This document shows, piece by piece, positions 8,941 through 18,276 of a DNA stretch of 64,000 nt; within the stretch, counting starts at the first letter, position 1; the number at the start of each line of letters is the position of its first letter. The notes under the pieces are model-generated. The model made no database searches. It had not been told where the DNA came from and worked only from the letters and a program-made list of their open reading frames with translations. The translations under genes and the position numbers were made by a program. The stretch comes from Photobacterium profundum (GTDB lineage Bacteria > Pseudomonadota > Gammaproteobacteria > Enterobacterales > Vibrionaceae), in NCBI RefSeq assembly GCF_003026285.1, contig NZ_PYOD01000010.1:62001-126000 (forward strand), written 5' to 3'.

Positions 8941-10457
8941 GCTGTTTCCCCAAATAAAGCTTGCACCGTTTCACGGTCAGAATAATGAATGGTTCGATCT
9001 GCGAGAACTTGGTAGTCCTCATGACCTTTTCCAGCTAATAAAATAATATCATTCGCTCGTGCGTGTTCTATTGCATAAGTGCACGCTAATTTACGATCAT
9101 GGATCACTTGTGCTTGCTGTGGCAATGTTAACCCTTGCAACATATCACTGACGATACCTGCTGGCGCTTCTGTGCGCGGATTGTCATCCGTAATAATAAT
9201 CTGATCCGCTAAGCGCTCTGATATTTCAGCCATCATAGGACGCTTACCGATATCACGGTCGCCACCGCAGCCAAAGATACACCACAATTTACCCTGACAA
9301 TGCACACGTAACGCTTGCAGTGCTTTTTCTAAAGCATCTGGCGTATGAGCATAATCAACTACAACCATCGGTTTGTCAGAACGTTGAAAAACTTCCATTC
9401 GACCAATCACTGCAGTCAAGCGTGGTGCTGCCGCAATCAATTTATCAATAGAGTGTCCTAAGGCTAATAACGTCGCTAATGCCAGCAATAGATTCGACAC
9501 ATTAAATGAACCAACAAGCGGTGCTGTAAACTGACCAGCCCCCCAGCTAGAATCAAAGCTTATATTAACGCCTTGAGTGCTGTACGCGACATCCGTTAAC
9601 CATAACGCTTGTCCCTGATAACCTTCGCCTAAACGGGCTTTATCCGTTACGACTGCAACCGCATTAGGTAAGTCGGCTAACCAAGATAATCCAATATCAT
9701 CATCAGCATTAATAACAGGGATGCCCGCTTGATGCTCGGTAAACAAACATTTTTTTGCATCCGCGTAATTTGCCATATCACCATGATAATCAAGATGATC
9801 GCGACTTAAATTGGTAAAGATACTGGCAACAAATTGCAAGGCTTTAACACGTCCTTGCACTAACCCATGTGATGAAATTTCCATTGCGGCAAAATCAGCA
9901 CCTTGCTCGACAAGATCATGCAATACATGAGGGATTTCAATCGCATTACCCGTAGTGTTAACCGCAGGTATAAGGCTATTTAACAAACCATTACCTGTCG
10001 TTCCCATAACTCCTGCGTTATAACCAATGAGGTTTGCCCATTGTGCTAACAGTTGGCTAATGGTGGTTTTCCCATTTGTACCTGTCACAGCCAATAATTT
10101 AAGACGTGTATCGGGTTGGGCATAAAAGCGGTTGGCAATTGCTGAAAGGTACTGATTCAATTGCTGAAAATAAATAATCACGATACCGTCTTGCTCAACA
10201 ATATCACCATGATTAGCGATACTATCGGCTTCAGCGAGAACAGCAGTTGCCCCAGCGTGAATTGCCGCTGGAATAAAGCCACGACCATCAACGGCATGAC
10301 CATTAACAGCAACGAATAAGTCATCGACTTCAATTTGACGACTATCAATCGTCATATTCGCGACACTATGTTCACGCCACTTTTCTTGCCAATCAGATGT
10401 GGCCATCCACGGTGAAAGCAATGATCCAAGTGTGATCGATTGACTAGGACTTAACAT
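8937..10457 (-). CDS. murE: UDP-MurNAc-dipeptide--meso-DAP ligase MurE
   Basis: MurE adds the third amino acid to the stem peptide. The 506-residue protein carries the ATP loop GTNGKTT (126-132) and, near residue 425, the DNPRTE motif. DNPR is the established signature for meso-diaminopimelate rather than lysine, so the wall is of the normal Gram-negative DAP type. It starts 14 bp after the ftsI stop and overlaps murF by 4 bases. Confidence 0.98.
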   Translation of the reverse strand: MLSPSQSITLGSLLSPWMATSDWQEKWREHSVANMTIDSRQIEVDDLFVAVNGHAVDGRGFIPAAIHAGATAVLAEADSIANHGDIVEQDGIVIIYFQQLNQYLSAIANRFYAQPDTRLKLLAVTGTNGKTTISQLLAQWANLIGYNAGVMGTTGNGLLNSLIPAVNTTGNAIEIPHVLHDLVEQGADFAAMEISSHGLVQGRVKALQFVASIFTNLSRDHLDYHGDMANYADAKKCLFTEHQAGIPVINADDDIGLSWLADLPNAVAVVTDKARLGEGYQGQALWLTDVAYSTQGVNISFDSSWGAGQFTAPLVGSFNVSNLLLALATLLALGHSIDKLIAAAPRLTAVIGRMEVFQRSDKPMVVVDYAHTPDALEKALQALRVHCQGKLWCIFGCGGDRDIGKRPMMAEISERLADQIIITDDNPRTEAPAGIVSDMLQGLTLPQQAQVIHDRKLACTYAIEHARANDIILLAGKGHEDYQVLADRTIHYSDRETVQALFGETA

Positions 10458-10471
10458 TTACATCGCCTCAA

Positions 10472-12226
10472 TTATTTATTTACGATATTCATTTTATCAA
10501 TGGTATCGGCATCAGGCGGCACATTCAAAATTTGTAATGCACTTTGCATGACTTCAGCAAAAATCGGAGCGGCTATTGCACCACCATAATACTGCTCGCC
10601 TTTCGGTTCATTCACCATCACAACCATTGCTAAACGCGGCTTACTGATCGGGGCGACACCTGCGGTGTAGGCAATATAGTCATCACCATAACCACCCGCG
10701 ATCGCTTTTTTAGCGGTACCTGTTTTCACTCCGACACGATAGCCCGGAACTGCTGCACGCCAGCCGCCGCCGCCACCTGCTTTATCGGTTACAGATTCAA
10801 TCATCGTCAGTACTTTTTCGACTAATTCAGGATCTATAACCTGTTTGCCAGGAACGACTTTCTCTGTTTTTAAAATCGATAATGGACGTTTCAGCCCTTT
10901 GGCGCCCAATGTCGCGTAAACATGTACTAACTGAATGGGTGTAACAGACAAGCCATAACCATATGCAAATGTTGCTCGTTCAATATCAGACCAACGGCGT
11001 CGATTAGGGAACAAGCCCACAGCTTCACCCACTAAATTAATACCCGATGGCTCATCAAACCCAACGCGCTGATACATTTCAATAAGATCTTCAATGGGCA
11101 TAGCAAGCGACAGCTTCGTCATACCGATGTTACTGGATTTTTGCAAAATGCGACCAACTGTCGCTTCTTTCTCGATCCGAGAGACATCAGAAACATAATT
11201 ACTACCAACACGTAAACGACGCCCCGGTATTTTAATTAGTGTGCTTTCATCAACAATGCCACTTTCCATGGCTTCTAAAACACCAAACGGTTTCACTGTC
11301 GAACCTGGCTCAAAAGAATCGGTGATTACGCGGTTACGCATTTTATACGATTGGCGATCATTACGATTATTAGGATTAAATGATGGCGCATTAACCATTG
11401 CTAATATTTCGCCAGTATTCACATCTGCAAGCACAAGACTCGCTGATGTTGCTGGTAAATTAACGATGGCTTCTTTCATCGCACGATACGCTACCGATTG
11501 AATACGCTGATCAATACTTAATTCTAGTGGTTTGCCGGGTTCACGTTTTTGCAGAGAAATATTTTCAACCACACGCCCATAACGATCTTTTCGTACCGTG
11601 CGTCGACCGGGTTCACCTGTTAGCCAACCGTCATAGGTGCGCTCGACACCTTCTAAACCATGACCATCAATCCCAGTCACACCGATCAAGTGGGCACTGA
11701 CTTCACCTGATGGATAGAAACGACGAGATTCATCTTTGAGTCCAATACCCGGTAATTTCAATTTACTGACATAATCTGCCATTGCAGGGCTAACTTGGCG
11801 GGCTAAATAAACAAAACGGCGTTTTTGGTATTTTTCCAGACGGGCTAGTAATTCTTGTCGATTTAAACCCAGCACATCCGCGAGGGCATGCCATCGCTCA
11901 ACTTGCTGCATTCCGCCATTTTTATAAATTTGAACAGGATCTGCCCAAACGGCTTGAACAGGGACACTAACAGCTAATTGCTCGCCATTACGATCTGAAA
12001 TAATCCCTCGAGCTGAAGGCATGGCTTTTACACGTAGTGAGCGTAAATCGCCTTCTTGAATTAATCTTCCAGGCTCGAGCACTTGAATATATGCGGCACG
12101 GCCGATGAGGCTGACCAAGGCAAGAAATATACAACCGCATATAACACCAAAGCGCCACGGAATAAATGCCGATGGCGCTTTCTGGCGTCGCTGATTTTTT
12201 GTCTTTGAGCTTTTAAATAATGCCAT
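10472..12226 (-). CDS. ftsI: Septal transpeptidase FtsI (PBP3)
   Basis: FtsI cross-links septal peptidoglycan in partnership with FtsW. The 584-residue class B PBP has a basic cytoplasmic tail, one membrane segment (about residues 25-45), a dimerisation or pedestal domain, and a transpeptidase domain with all three active-site motifs: STVK (309-312, Ser309 nucleophile), SSN in KSSNIGMTKL, and KTGT in the C-terminal third. Length matches E. coli FtsI (588). It lies 3 bp after ftsL. Confidence 0.98.
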   Translation of the reverse strand: MALFKSSKTKNQRRQKAPSAFIPWRFGVICGCIFLALVSLIGRAAYIQVLEPGRLIQEGDLRSLRVKAMPSARGIISDRNGEQLAVSVPVQAVWADPVQIYKNGGMQQVERWHALADVLGLNRQELLARLEKYQKRRFVYLARQVSPAMADYVSKLKLPGIGLKDESRRFYPSGEVSAHLIGVTGIDGHGLEGVERTYDGWLTGEPGRRTVRKDRYGRVVENISLQKREPGKPLELSIDQRIQSVAYRAMKEAIVNLPATSASLVLADVNTGEILAMVNAPSFNPNNRNDRQSYKMRNRVITDSFEPGSTVKPFGVLEAMESGIVDESTLIKIPGRRLRVGSNYVSDVSRIEKEATVGRILQKSSNIGMTKLSLAMPIEDLIEMYQRVGFDEPSGINLVGEAVGLFPNRRRWSDIERATFAYGYGLSVTPIQLVHVYATLGAKGLKRPLSILKTEKVVPGKQVIDPELVEKVLTMIESVTDKAGGGGGWRAAVPGYRVGVKTGTAKKAIAGGYGDDYIAYTAGVAPISKPRLAMVVMVNEPKGEQYYGGAIAAPIFAEVMQSALQILNVPPDADTIDKMNIVNK

Positions 12227-12229
12227 AAA

Positions 12230-12550
12230 TTATTGCACAACGATTTCATTCTTAGCAGAAGGTCGTTTCATGTCGATTTCCTCTTCGGCAAAGCGCTCAA
12301 CTCGGCTATGCTCCGCTAGTGAATTCTCTTCTAGAATTTGATTCCGCCATTCTATATCTAGCTGATCCCGTTCTATGAGCAGCTGCTCCTGCTGAGCTAT
12401 CAGTTGCCGTGATTGATGGGTGACATACACCACAGCCAAAGCAGATATTAATATCAGGATCAACAAGATCGCAGGAACGCGTCCGACCGACACGATATCT
12501 CGTGCGATCAGACGGGCTAAATTAGAAGGCGGTTGTGGGTCTAGACTCAT
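12230..12550 (-). CDS. ftsL: Cell division protein FtsL
   Basis: FtsL is a small bitopic protein that forms the FtsQLB complex. The 106-residue product has an N-terminal cytoplasmic part, a membrane segment at about residues 25-45 (AILLILILISALAVVYV), and a periplasmic coiled coil rich in Q, E, L and R. It overlaps the rsmH stop by 4 bases and is followed directly by ftsI. Size, topology and position make this secure despite weak sequence conservation in the family. Confidence 0.95.
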   Translation of the reverse strand: MSLDPQPPSNLARLIARDIVSVGRVPAILLILILISALAVVYVTHQSRQLIAQQEQLLIERDQLDIEWRNQILEENSLAEHSRVERFAEEEIDMKRPSAKNEIVVQ

Positions 12551-13494
12551 AGACGTTCAGCAAGACGCAGTACGGAACTACGGGCTCGCTTATTATCACC
12601 TAGCTCATCTTTCGAAGGCTTAATGGCTTTGCTCGCCATCTTTAAATCAGCAGAACCCAATGCTTTAATTTGATCTTCTGTTAATGGGAAACCCGCAGGT
12701 ACTTCAGGCCCTTTGCTATTCTTGCGAATAAAGCGCTTTACCATACGATCTTCTAATGAATGGAAGCTAATTACAGATAAGCGACCTTGTGGTGCTAACA
12801 CTTTAACCGCACCATTTAGCGCTGTTTCAATTTCATCAAGTTCGCTATTAATATAAATACGAATCGCTTGGAAACTGCGCGTTGCAGGGTGCTTATGCTT
12901 GTCTCTAAACGGAGATACATTTGAGATTAAAGCCGCTAATTCTGTTGTACGAGTTAATGGCGCTTTATCAGGATTTTCGCGATGCTCAACAATGCCGCGT
13001 GCAATACGTTTAGCAAAACGCTCTTCCCCAAACTCTTTTAACACCCATGCAATGTCATCTGCTTCTGCTTCTGCTAGCCACTCTGCCGCTGAAATGCCTG
13101 ATGTAGGATCCATACGCATGTCTAACGGGCCGTCACGCATAAAACTAAAACCACGTTCAGCATCATCTAGCTGCGGTGATGACACACCTAAATCAAGTAA
13201 TACACCGTCGACACGACCGATTAAATCACGCTCTTCCATGTATTGAGCCATGCCCGAAAACGGACCATGGATAATACTGAAACGGGGGTCATCAATAGAT
13301 TGTGCTTCTGCAATTGCTTGAGGATCACGGTCGATGCCATATAGGCGACCATTTTCACCTAGATGAGATAGGATCAGGCGACTGTGTCCACCACGACCAA
13401 AAGTACCATCGATATAAATACCGTCAGGTTTAATCGCTAGACCGTCAACCGATTCATGAAGTAGGACGGAGATGTGCTCAAATTGTTCAGACAT
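12547..13494 (-). CDS. rsmH: 16S rRNA (cytosine1402-N4)-methyltransferase RsmH
   Basis: RsmH (MraW) methylates N4 of C1402 in the 16S rRNA decoding centre. The 315-residue protein has the N-terminal HISVLLHESVDGLAI block, the SAM-binding GTFGRGGHSRLIL loop (about 30-42), GVLLDLGVSSPQLDD, and the FHSLEDRMVKRF motif near the C-terminus. It is the first intact gene of the dcw operon here; mraZ, its usual upstream partner, seems to be a relic (13649-13776). No strong Shine-Dalgarno sequence is visible before the ATG. Confidence 0.97.
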   Translation of the reverse strand: MSEQFEHISVLLHESVDGLAIKPDGIYIDGTFGRGGHSRLILSHLGENGRLYGIDRDPQAIAEAQSIDDPRFSIIHGPFSGMAQYMEERDLIGRVDGVLLDLGVSSPQLDDAERGFSFMRDGPLDMRMDPTSGISAAEWLAEAEADDIAWVLKEFGEERFAKRIARGIVEHRENPDKAPLTRTTELAALISNVSPFRDKHKHPATRSFQAIRIYINSELDEIETALNGAVKVLAPQGRLSVISFHSLEDRMVKRFIRKNSKGPEVPAGFPLTEDQIKALGSADLKMASKAIKPSKDELGDNKRARSSVLRLAERL

Positions 13495-13648
13495 ATAATT
13501 AATTGGTTTCAGCTAAAGTGAAAGCTTACTGAGGTGAGCGGTTCATTAAAATGTCACCCCAGCCTGAAGTTGGATCTTGTATCTAACAATTTACTGTTAA
13601 AGCGGTTTATAGCCAATTTTAACGTAATAAAACGAGTTATAAATAGGC

Positions 13649-13776
13649 TTAAGACAGCAAACCTAAAAATGGATAAATTATCGTATCAACAAAGAGACTA
13701 TCACAGGTATCACAATAGCGCTTTGTCATCGCTAACAGCCTTTTCGCCTTGACACTGTCATCGCAGCTTTAAACAT
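13649..13776 (-). pseudogene. Probable decayed remnant of mraZ
   Basis: Minus-strand translation from the ATG at 13776 reads MFKAAMTVSRRKG, then hits a stop. A one-base shift at about 13736 restores a frame reading LAMTKRYCD and, further on, VDTIIYPFLGLL before a stop at 13649. Intact MraZ starts like [23 protein letters not shown] and continues VCTIDIYHPCLLLYP (E. coli, from memory), so start, order and spacing correspond with small deletions. The position just upstream of rsmH is where mraZ normally lies. The last two thirds of the gene are missing. This is my reading by eye; chance similarity is possible. Confidence 0.5.
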
Positions 13777-13887
13777 AAACCGCTATCGTTTATATACCTA
13801 AATTCATCAATAACTTATAACAGTATAATGAGTATTTATCGTTACGAAGGCTGTGCTGCACTTATTTTCCCATAAACCGTACTACAA

Positions 13888-13917
13888 AGTGTACGTATGA
13901 GACAAAAAAGTTGTCAA
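13888..13917 (-). promoter_or_regulatory. Putative promoter of the dcw cluster
   Basis: On the minus strand a perfect TTGACA (13917-13912) is followed after 18 bases by TACACT (13893-13888), a 4/6 match to the -10 consensus. Transcription would give a leader of about 370-390 nt before rsmH that contains the mraZ-like remnant. The rest of 13495-14001 holds no gene I can support. Confidence 0.4.
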
Positions 13918-14001
13918 GCAAGTAAGAACATTTAACGTCAGAGATACGTCATAAGTTAACGGTTTTAGGTTTGATGGATAATTTCATACGATAGAAACGA
14001 C

Positions 14002-14046
14002 AAAAGGTGATGTTAACTTCAATAAGAGAAGTCAACATCACCTTTT
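14002..14046 (-). terminator. Intrinsic terminator of rnpB
   Basis: The arms AAAAGGTGATGTTAACTTC (14002-14020) and its complement (14028-14046) pair over 19 bases with one mismatch around a short loop, followed on the minus strand by a T-rich stretch. It lies 9 bp past the rnpB 3' end and separates rnpB from the dcw promoter. Confidence 0.8.
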
Positions 14047-14054
14047 ATTCGAAT

Positions 14055-14437
<383 letters not shown>

Positions 14438-14447
14438 GGTGGCGGAT

Positions 14448-14453
14448 TCTATA
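14448..14453 (-). promoter_or_regulatory. -10 element of the rnpB promoter
   Basis: TATAGA on the minus strand ends about 10 bases before the RNA 5' end. It is followed by a GC-rich stretch (CCGCCACCG) like the discriminator of stringently controlled stable-RNA promoters. I see no convincing -35 hexamer at the right distance. Confidence 0.45.
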
Positions 14454-14573
14454 AGAGTCCAGCACCAGTTACCAGTAAAAGATCACACACAAGCAAAAAG
14501 CGTCTAAATATCGAACAATAAATCCGTTTTATTACGTCATTACAAACAAACGCCGTGCATTGCGATTAAGATC

Positions 14574-15413
14574 TTAATCGAGGTTTTCTAATCCCCACTT
14601 ATAAAGCGCATTTTTCTTTACACCATGGATCTCAGCAGCCAGTGCTGCCGCTTTCTTAAGAGGAAGCTCTTTAACTAGTAAAGCCACGGTACGTAGCGCT
14701 TCAGAAGGCAAGTCATCTTTTGCTTTACGGTGTCCGGCAACTAACACCACCATTTCGCCACGGACACGATTGCTGTCTTCACTTAACCAATCGATTAACT
14801 CCCCTAATGGTGCCCCATGGATTGTTTCATACGTTTTTGTTAACTCTCTCGCTAACACAACTTGGCGTTCTGGGCCTAACACCGCTAACATATCAGCTAA
14901 GGAATCTGTAATTCGGTGCGGTGATTCATAAAAAATTAATGTGCGCTCGTCGTCAGCAAGTGATTGAAACGTATCGCGACGTCCTTTACTCTTTGGTGGA
15001 AGGAATCCTTCAAAACTAAAGCGATCAGACGGTAAACCGGCACCACTTAGTGCAGTAATAACCGCACAAGGGCCAGGTAAAGGCACAACTTTTACACCCG
15101 CCTGACGACAGCGGTTAACTAAATGATATCCTGGATCACTAATCAGAGGTGTGCCAGCATCGGATACAAGTGCGATACTGGTACCCGCTTGAAGCTTCTC
15201 GATCAAATAATCAGCTTTTTGCTGTTCATTATGGTCATGAAGCGCAAAGGTGCGGGTAGAGATAGAGAAATGCGACAGCAAGCGCGACGTGTGACGAGTG
15301 TCTTCAGCAGCGATTAAATCAACATTTGCTAAAACATCCAATGCACGGTGTGTAATGTCTGCTAAGTTACCGATTGGTGTGGGTACGATGTACAAAGTTG
15401 CAACATCTACCAT
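14574..15413 (-). CDS. rsmI: 16S rRNA (cytidine1402-2'-O)-methyltransferase RsmI
   Basis: RsmI methylates the ribose of C1402, the same nucleotide whose base is methylated by RsmH, encoded about 1 kb away. The protein is about 279 residues from the ATG at 15413 (MVDVATLYIVPTPIGN); an ATG at 15434 would add seven residues. Motifs of the tetrapyrrole-methylase fold are present: IVPTPIGNLADIT, AAEDTRHT, SDAGTPLISDPGY and LPGPCAVITALSGAGLP. It is divergent from lpoA, 73 bp away. Confidence 0.96.
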   Translation of the reverse strand: MVDVATLYIVPTPIGNLADITHRALDVLANVDLIAAEDTRHTSRLLSHFSISTRTFALHDHNEQQKADYLIEKLQAGTSIALVSDAGTPLISDPGYHLVNRCRQAGVKVVPLPGPCAVITALSGAGLPSDRFSFEGFLPPKSKGRRDTFQSLADDERTLIFYESPHRITDSLADMLAVLGPERQVVLARELTKTYETIHGAPLGELIDWLSEDSNRVRGEMVVLVAGHRKAKDDLPSEALRTVALLVKELPLKKAAALAAEIHGVKKNALYKWGLENLD

Positions 15414-15486
15414 GCATGAATTGGTCTCTCTCATTTGTTTAAGATCTCATCTGCAATTAATATAGTAAGTAATTTTTCACAGTTGA

Positions 15487-17328
15487 ATGAATTCAATGCT
15501 CAATTTTACCCATAAGCGTAAAAGTGTATCACGACTCTTGGCACCTGTAGCCCTTGCCGTGATTTTGGCGGGCTGTAGTTCGTCAAACCAACAACAGGCT
15601 TCTGCCTCTAATATCACCGCAATAGCGACTGATACTTCGGCAAATTACCTCATAAAAGCAGAATCCAGTGATGGTATTGAAAGCATCGACTGGAATATTC
15701 TTGCTTTAAAAGCCTTAATTAAAGAAGGTCAATGGACTCAAGCAGATAACCAAGCAAAACACTTGAGCCGCATGTCTCTTAGCCCAATACAAATGGCTGA
15801 GTGGCAGCTTGCACGTGCAACATTGCGCTATCAGCAAGGACAACCACAAGAGGCATTGGATACATTAAATTTCCAACCTTGGTGGCCGCTTCCTGATAAC
15901 CAATATAAACGTTATTTTATGCTACGCGCAGAGCTACTTGGTCAACTAGGTCAACATTCCAAAGCCGCTCGTGAACGCACGATGCTTGCTCAGTATTTGC
16001 CATCAGACCAAAAAAACGCCAATTGGCAAAACCTATGGCAAGATCTATCAAACTATAATAACAGCCAACTTCAATCTGTTAGTTTGAAGGAAGATGAAAC
16101 AGTCTTGCGAGGCTGGATTCAATTAAGCATCTTGAAAAATACCTATTCACAACGACCTGTTCGCCTTAAAAGCGCCGTTGATGAATGGTTAAGTATGAAT
16201 CCTTATCACCCTGCACATCAATATTTGCCGACTGAACTTGAAGCCATCATGTCACTGGAAGTAACGCAACTCGATAATGTCGCGTTATTACTTCCTCTAA
16301 CAGGCCGATTTGAATCTCAAGGTAAAGCCGTGCGTGATGGTTTTATCAATGCAATGCTTGATGATACAGGTAGAGATACCGACACTGAGTTGACGGTTTT
16401 TGACACTGAAGCGGAGTCAATGACTGCGATCATGGCAAAATTACAAGCCAATGGTACGCAGTTTGTTATCGGACCTTTACGCAAAGATAAAGTAACCGCA
16501 TTTCAACAAAGCAATACCAGCCAAATCAACCTGCTGGCACTTAACCAACCAGAACAGCTAGATGCAAGCCAAACTCAGTCTTGCTACTTTTCGCTATCAC
16601 CAGAGCAAGAAGCAGAACAAGCCGCCCAGCATTTGTTTGCCAAGGGTCACCAATATCCGTTAGTGCTCGCACCAAAGAGCAAGTTTGGAGAGCGTGTGAC
16701 TGAAGCGTTTAACGAGCAATGGCTACAGCTAACAGGTCGTAATGCCGATATTGATACCTTCGGCTCACGCAAACAGATTCAGCAACAGATATCGCGTATT
16801 TTTGGCCTGAACGACAGCCAAGCGCGTATTAGCCAAATGAATCAATTGACGGGTGTTAAGCTGGAGTCGCAGCAACGTAGCCGTCGTGATACTGATGCCG
16901 TCTATCTGATTGCGAATAAAGGTGAGTTAACACTTCTTAAGCCATTTATCGAAGTGGCAATTAACCCAGAAGTTAAACCACCACAACTTTACGCAAGCTC
17001 ACGTGGCAACCCTAACGCTAATAGCGACAATAGCGAATTACGAGGGATTGAATTTAGCGATATTCCTTTAATCATAAACCCTGAATTAGGTTTTATGGAA
17101 CGCTTTGATCGCCTATGGCCAAATGAAAGCAATACCAGCATTCGTTTACACGCTTTTGGTATGGATGCTTATAAGATGGTGAATGAATTACCGCAGATGC
17201 GTGTGGTTGATAATTACACCGTTCAAGGTATGACTGGCCAGTTAGGTATTGATAACCAATGCGTCGTTCAGCGCGAAATGGACTGGGCTGTATTTACGAC
17301 TGATGGTATCACCCCTGCCGCTGAATAA
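15487..17328 (+). CDS. lpoA: Outer-membrane lipoprotein LpoA, activator of PBP1a
   Basis: LpoA reaches from the outer membrane through the peptidoglycan to stimulate PBP1a. The 613-residue protein has a lipoprotein signal peptide ending in the lipobox LAGC (mature Cys about residue 30). A helical TPR-like N-domain follows, then a periplasmic-binding-protein-like C-domain from about residue 260 (VALLLPLTGRFESQGKAVRDG). The ATG at 15496 is an alternative start. The 3' end overlaps yraN by 26 bases, and it heads the unit lpoA-yraN-diaA-dolP. Confidence 0.95.
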   Translation: MNSMLNFTHKRKSVSRLLAPVALAVILAGCSSSNQQQASASNITAIATDTSANYLIKAESSDGIESIDWNILALKALIKEGQWTQADNQAKHLSRMSLSPIQMAEWQLARATLRYQQGQPQEALDTLNFQPWWPLPDNQYKRYFMLRAELLGQLGQHSKAARERTMLAQYLPSDQKNANWQNLWQDLSNYNNSQLQSVSLKEDETVLRGWIQLSILKNTYSQRPVRLKSAVDEWLSMNPYHPAHQYLPTELEAIMSLEVTQLDNVALLLPLTGRFESQGKAVRDGFINAMLDDTGRDTDTELTVFDTEAESMTAIMAKLQANGTQFVIGPLRKDKVTAFQQSNTSQINLLALNQPEQLDASQTQSCYFSLSPEQEAEQAAQHLFAKGHQYPLVLAPKSKFGERVTEAFNEQWLQLTGRNADIDTFGSRKQIQQQISRIFGLNDSQARISQMNQLTGVKLESQQRSRRDTDAVYLIANKGELTLLKPFIEVAINPEVKPPQLYASSRGNPNANSDNSELRGIEFSDIPLIINPELGFMERFDRLWPNESNTSIRLHAFGMDAYKMVNELPQMRVVDNYTVQGMTGQLGIDNQCVVQREMDWAVFTTDGITPAAE

Positions 17329-17680
17329 GCGTCAACAAGGACAGGTGTATGAGGTAATGGCAGAGCAGTATTTGCAGCGCCATCACCTCAAACCTGTTGA
17401 AAGAAATTTCACTTGTCGATCAGGTGAAATCGACTTGATCATGCGTGATAAAAGCTGTGTCGTATTTGTCGAAGTGAAATTTCGTAAGCAGAATCATTTT
17501 GGTTCTGCCGCCGAAGCGGTAAACTGGCGTAAGCAACAGAAACTGAAACGTGCGGCACTGTTGTGGCTTAAAAAAAATAGCCTATCGACAGAACATACCG
17601 AGTTTCGTTTTGATGTGGTCGCAATTCAAGGCCCCGATCAGCAGATTGAGTGGTTTACCAATACCCTAGTTGAAGGTTAG
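17303..17680 (+). CDS. yraN: UPF0102 family protein YraN, nuclease-like
   Basis: YraN is a small conserved protein with a Holliday-junction-resolvase-like (restriction endonuclease-type) fold; its cell role is not settled. From the ATG at 17303 it has 125 residues, starting MVSPLPLNKRQQGQVYE. The motif RSGEIDLIMRD followed by VVFVEVKFR reproduces the E...D...ExK pattern of the PD-(D/E)xK fold. A longer reading frame opens at 17249 inside lpoA but adds residues untypical of the family. Confidence 0.9.
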   Translation: MVSPLPLNKRQQGQVYEVMAEQYLQRHHLKPVERNFTCRSGEIDLIMRDKSCVVFVEVKFRKQNHFGSAAEAVNWRKQQKLKRAALLWLKKNSLSTEHTEFRFDVVAIQGPDQQIEWFTNTLVEG

Positions 17681-17682
17681 TC

Positions 17683-18273
17683 ATGCAAGAAACCATCCGT
17701 GAGAGTTTTAAAGAAAGTATCCAAACCCAAATAGCCGCTGCAGAAGCATTACCTGATGCGATATCTAAAGCCGCACAAGTTATGGTGCAAAGTCTTCTTA
17801 ACGGTAATAAGATCCTTTGTTGTGGTAATGGCGGCTCCGCTGCAAATTCGCAGCACTTTGCTTCTTGTTTGATCAACCGCTTTGAAACAGAGCGCCCTAG
17901 CCTACCGGCATTATCATTAACCGCAGACACAACCACACTAACTGCGGTAGCGAATGACTACCATCATGACGAAGTCTTCTCTAAACAGGTACGAGCGTTA
18001 GGTCAAGCGGGTGATATTTTATTTGTACTTTCTACCAGTGGTAACAGTAAAAACATAATTAAAGCCATGGAAGCAGCACTTACTCGTGATATGACAATAA
18101 TCGCTCTCACCGGTAAAGATGGCGGTGAAATGGCGGGCTTATTTGGTGTGCAAGACGTTGAAATTCGCATTCCGTCACAACGCACAGCCCGAATTCAAGA
18201 AGGTCACCTGCTAACGTTACACTGCTTATGTGATCTTATTGATCAAGTATTATTTCCACAGCACGAAGGATAA
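17683..18273 (+). CDS. diaA: DnaA initiator-associating protein DiaA (SIS domain)
   Basis: DiaA binds DnaA and promotes its assembly at the replication origin. The 196-residue protein is one SIS (sugar isomerase) domain with GNGGSAANSQHFA at residues 48-60 and STSGNSKN further on. The family relative GmhA (sedoheptulose-7-phosphate isomerase) is similar. Position between yraN and dolP, as in E. coli, favours DiaA. Confidence 0.9.
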   Translation: MQETIRESFKESIQTQIAAAEALPDAISKAAQVMVQSLLNGNKILCCGNGGSAANSQHFASCLINRFETERPSLPALSLTADTTTLTAVANDYHHDEVFSKQVRALGQAGDILFVLSTSGNSKNIIKAMEAALTRDMTIIALTGKDGGEMAGLFGVQDVEIRIPSQRTARIQEGHLLTLHCLCDLIDQVLFPQHEG

Positions 18274-18276
18274 ACA

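Noticed and set aside
13534..13752. Plus-strand frame of 72 codons upstream of rsmH
   Set aside because: No ribosome-binding site or recognisable domain; it runs opposite to the mraZ-like remnant.
17249..17302. Longer N-terminus for yraN inside lpoA
   Set aside because: The extra residues do not resemble the family, and the ATG at 17303 gives normal length.
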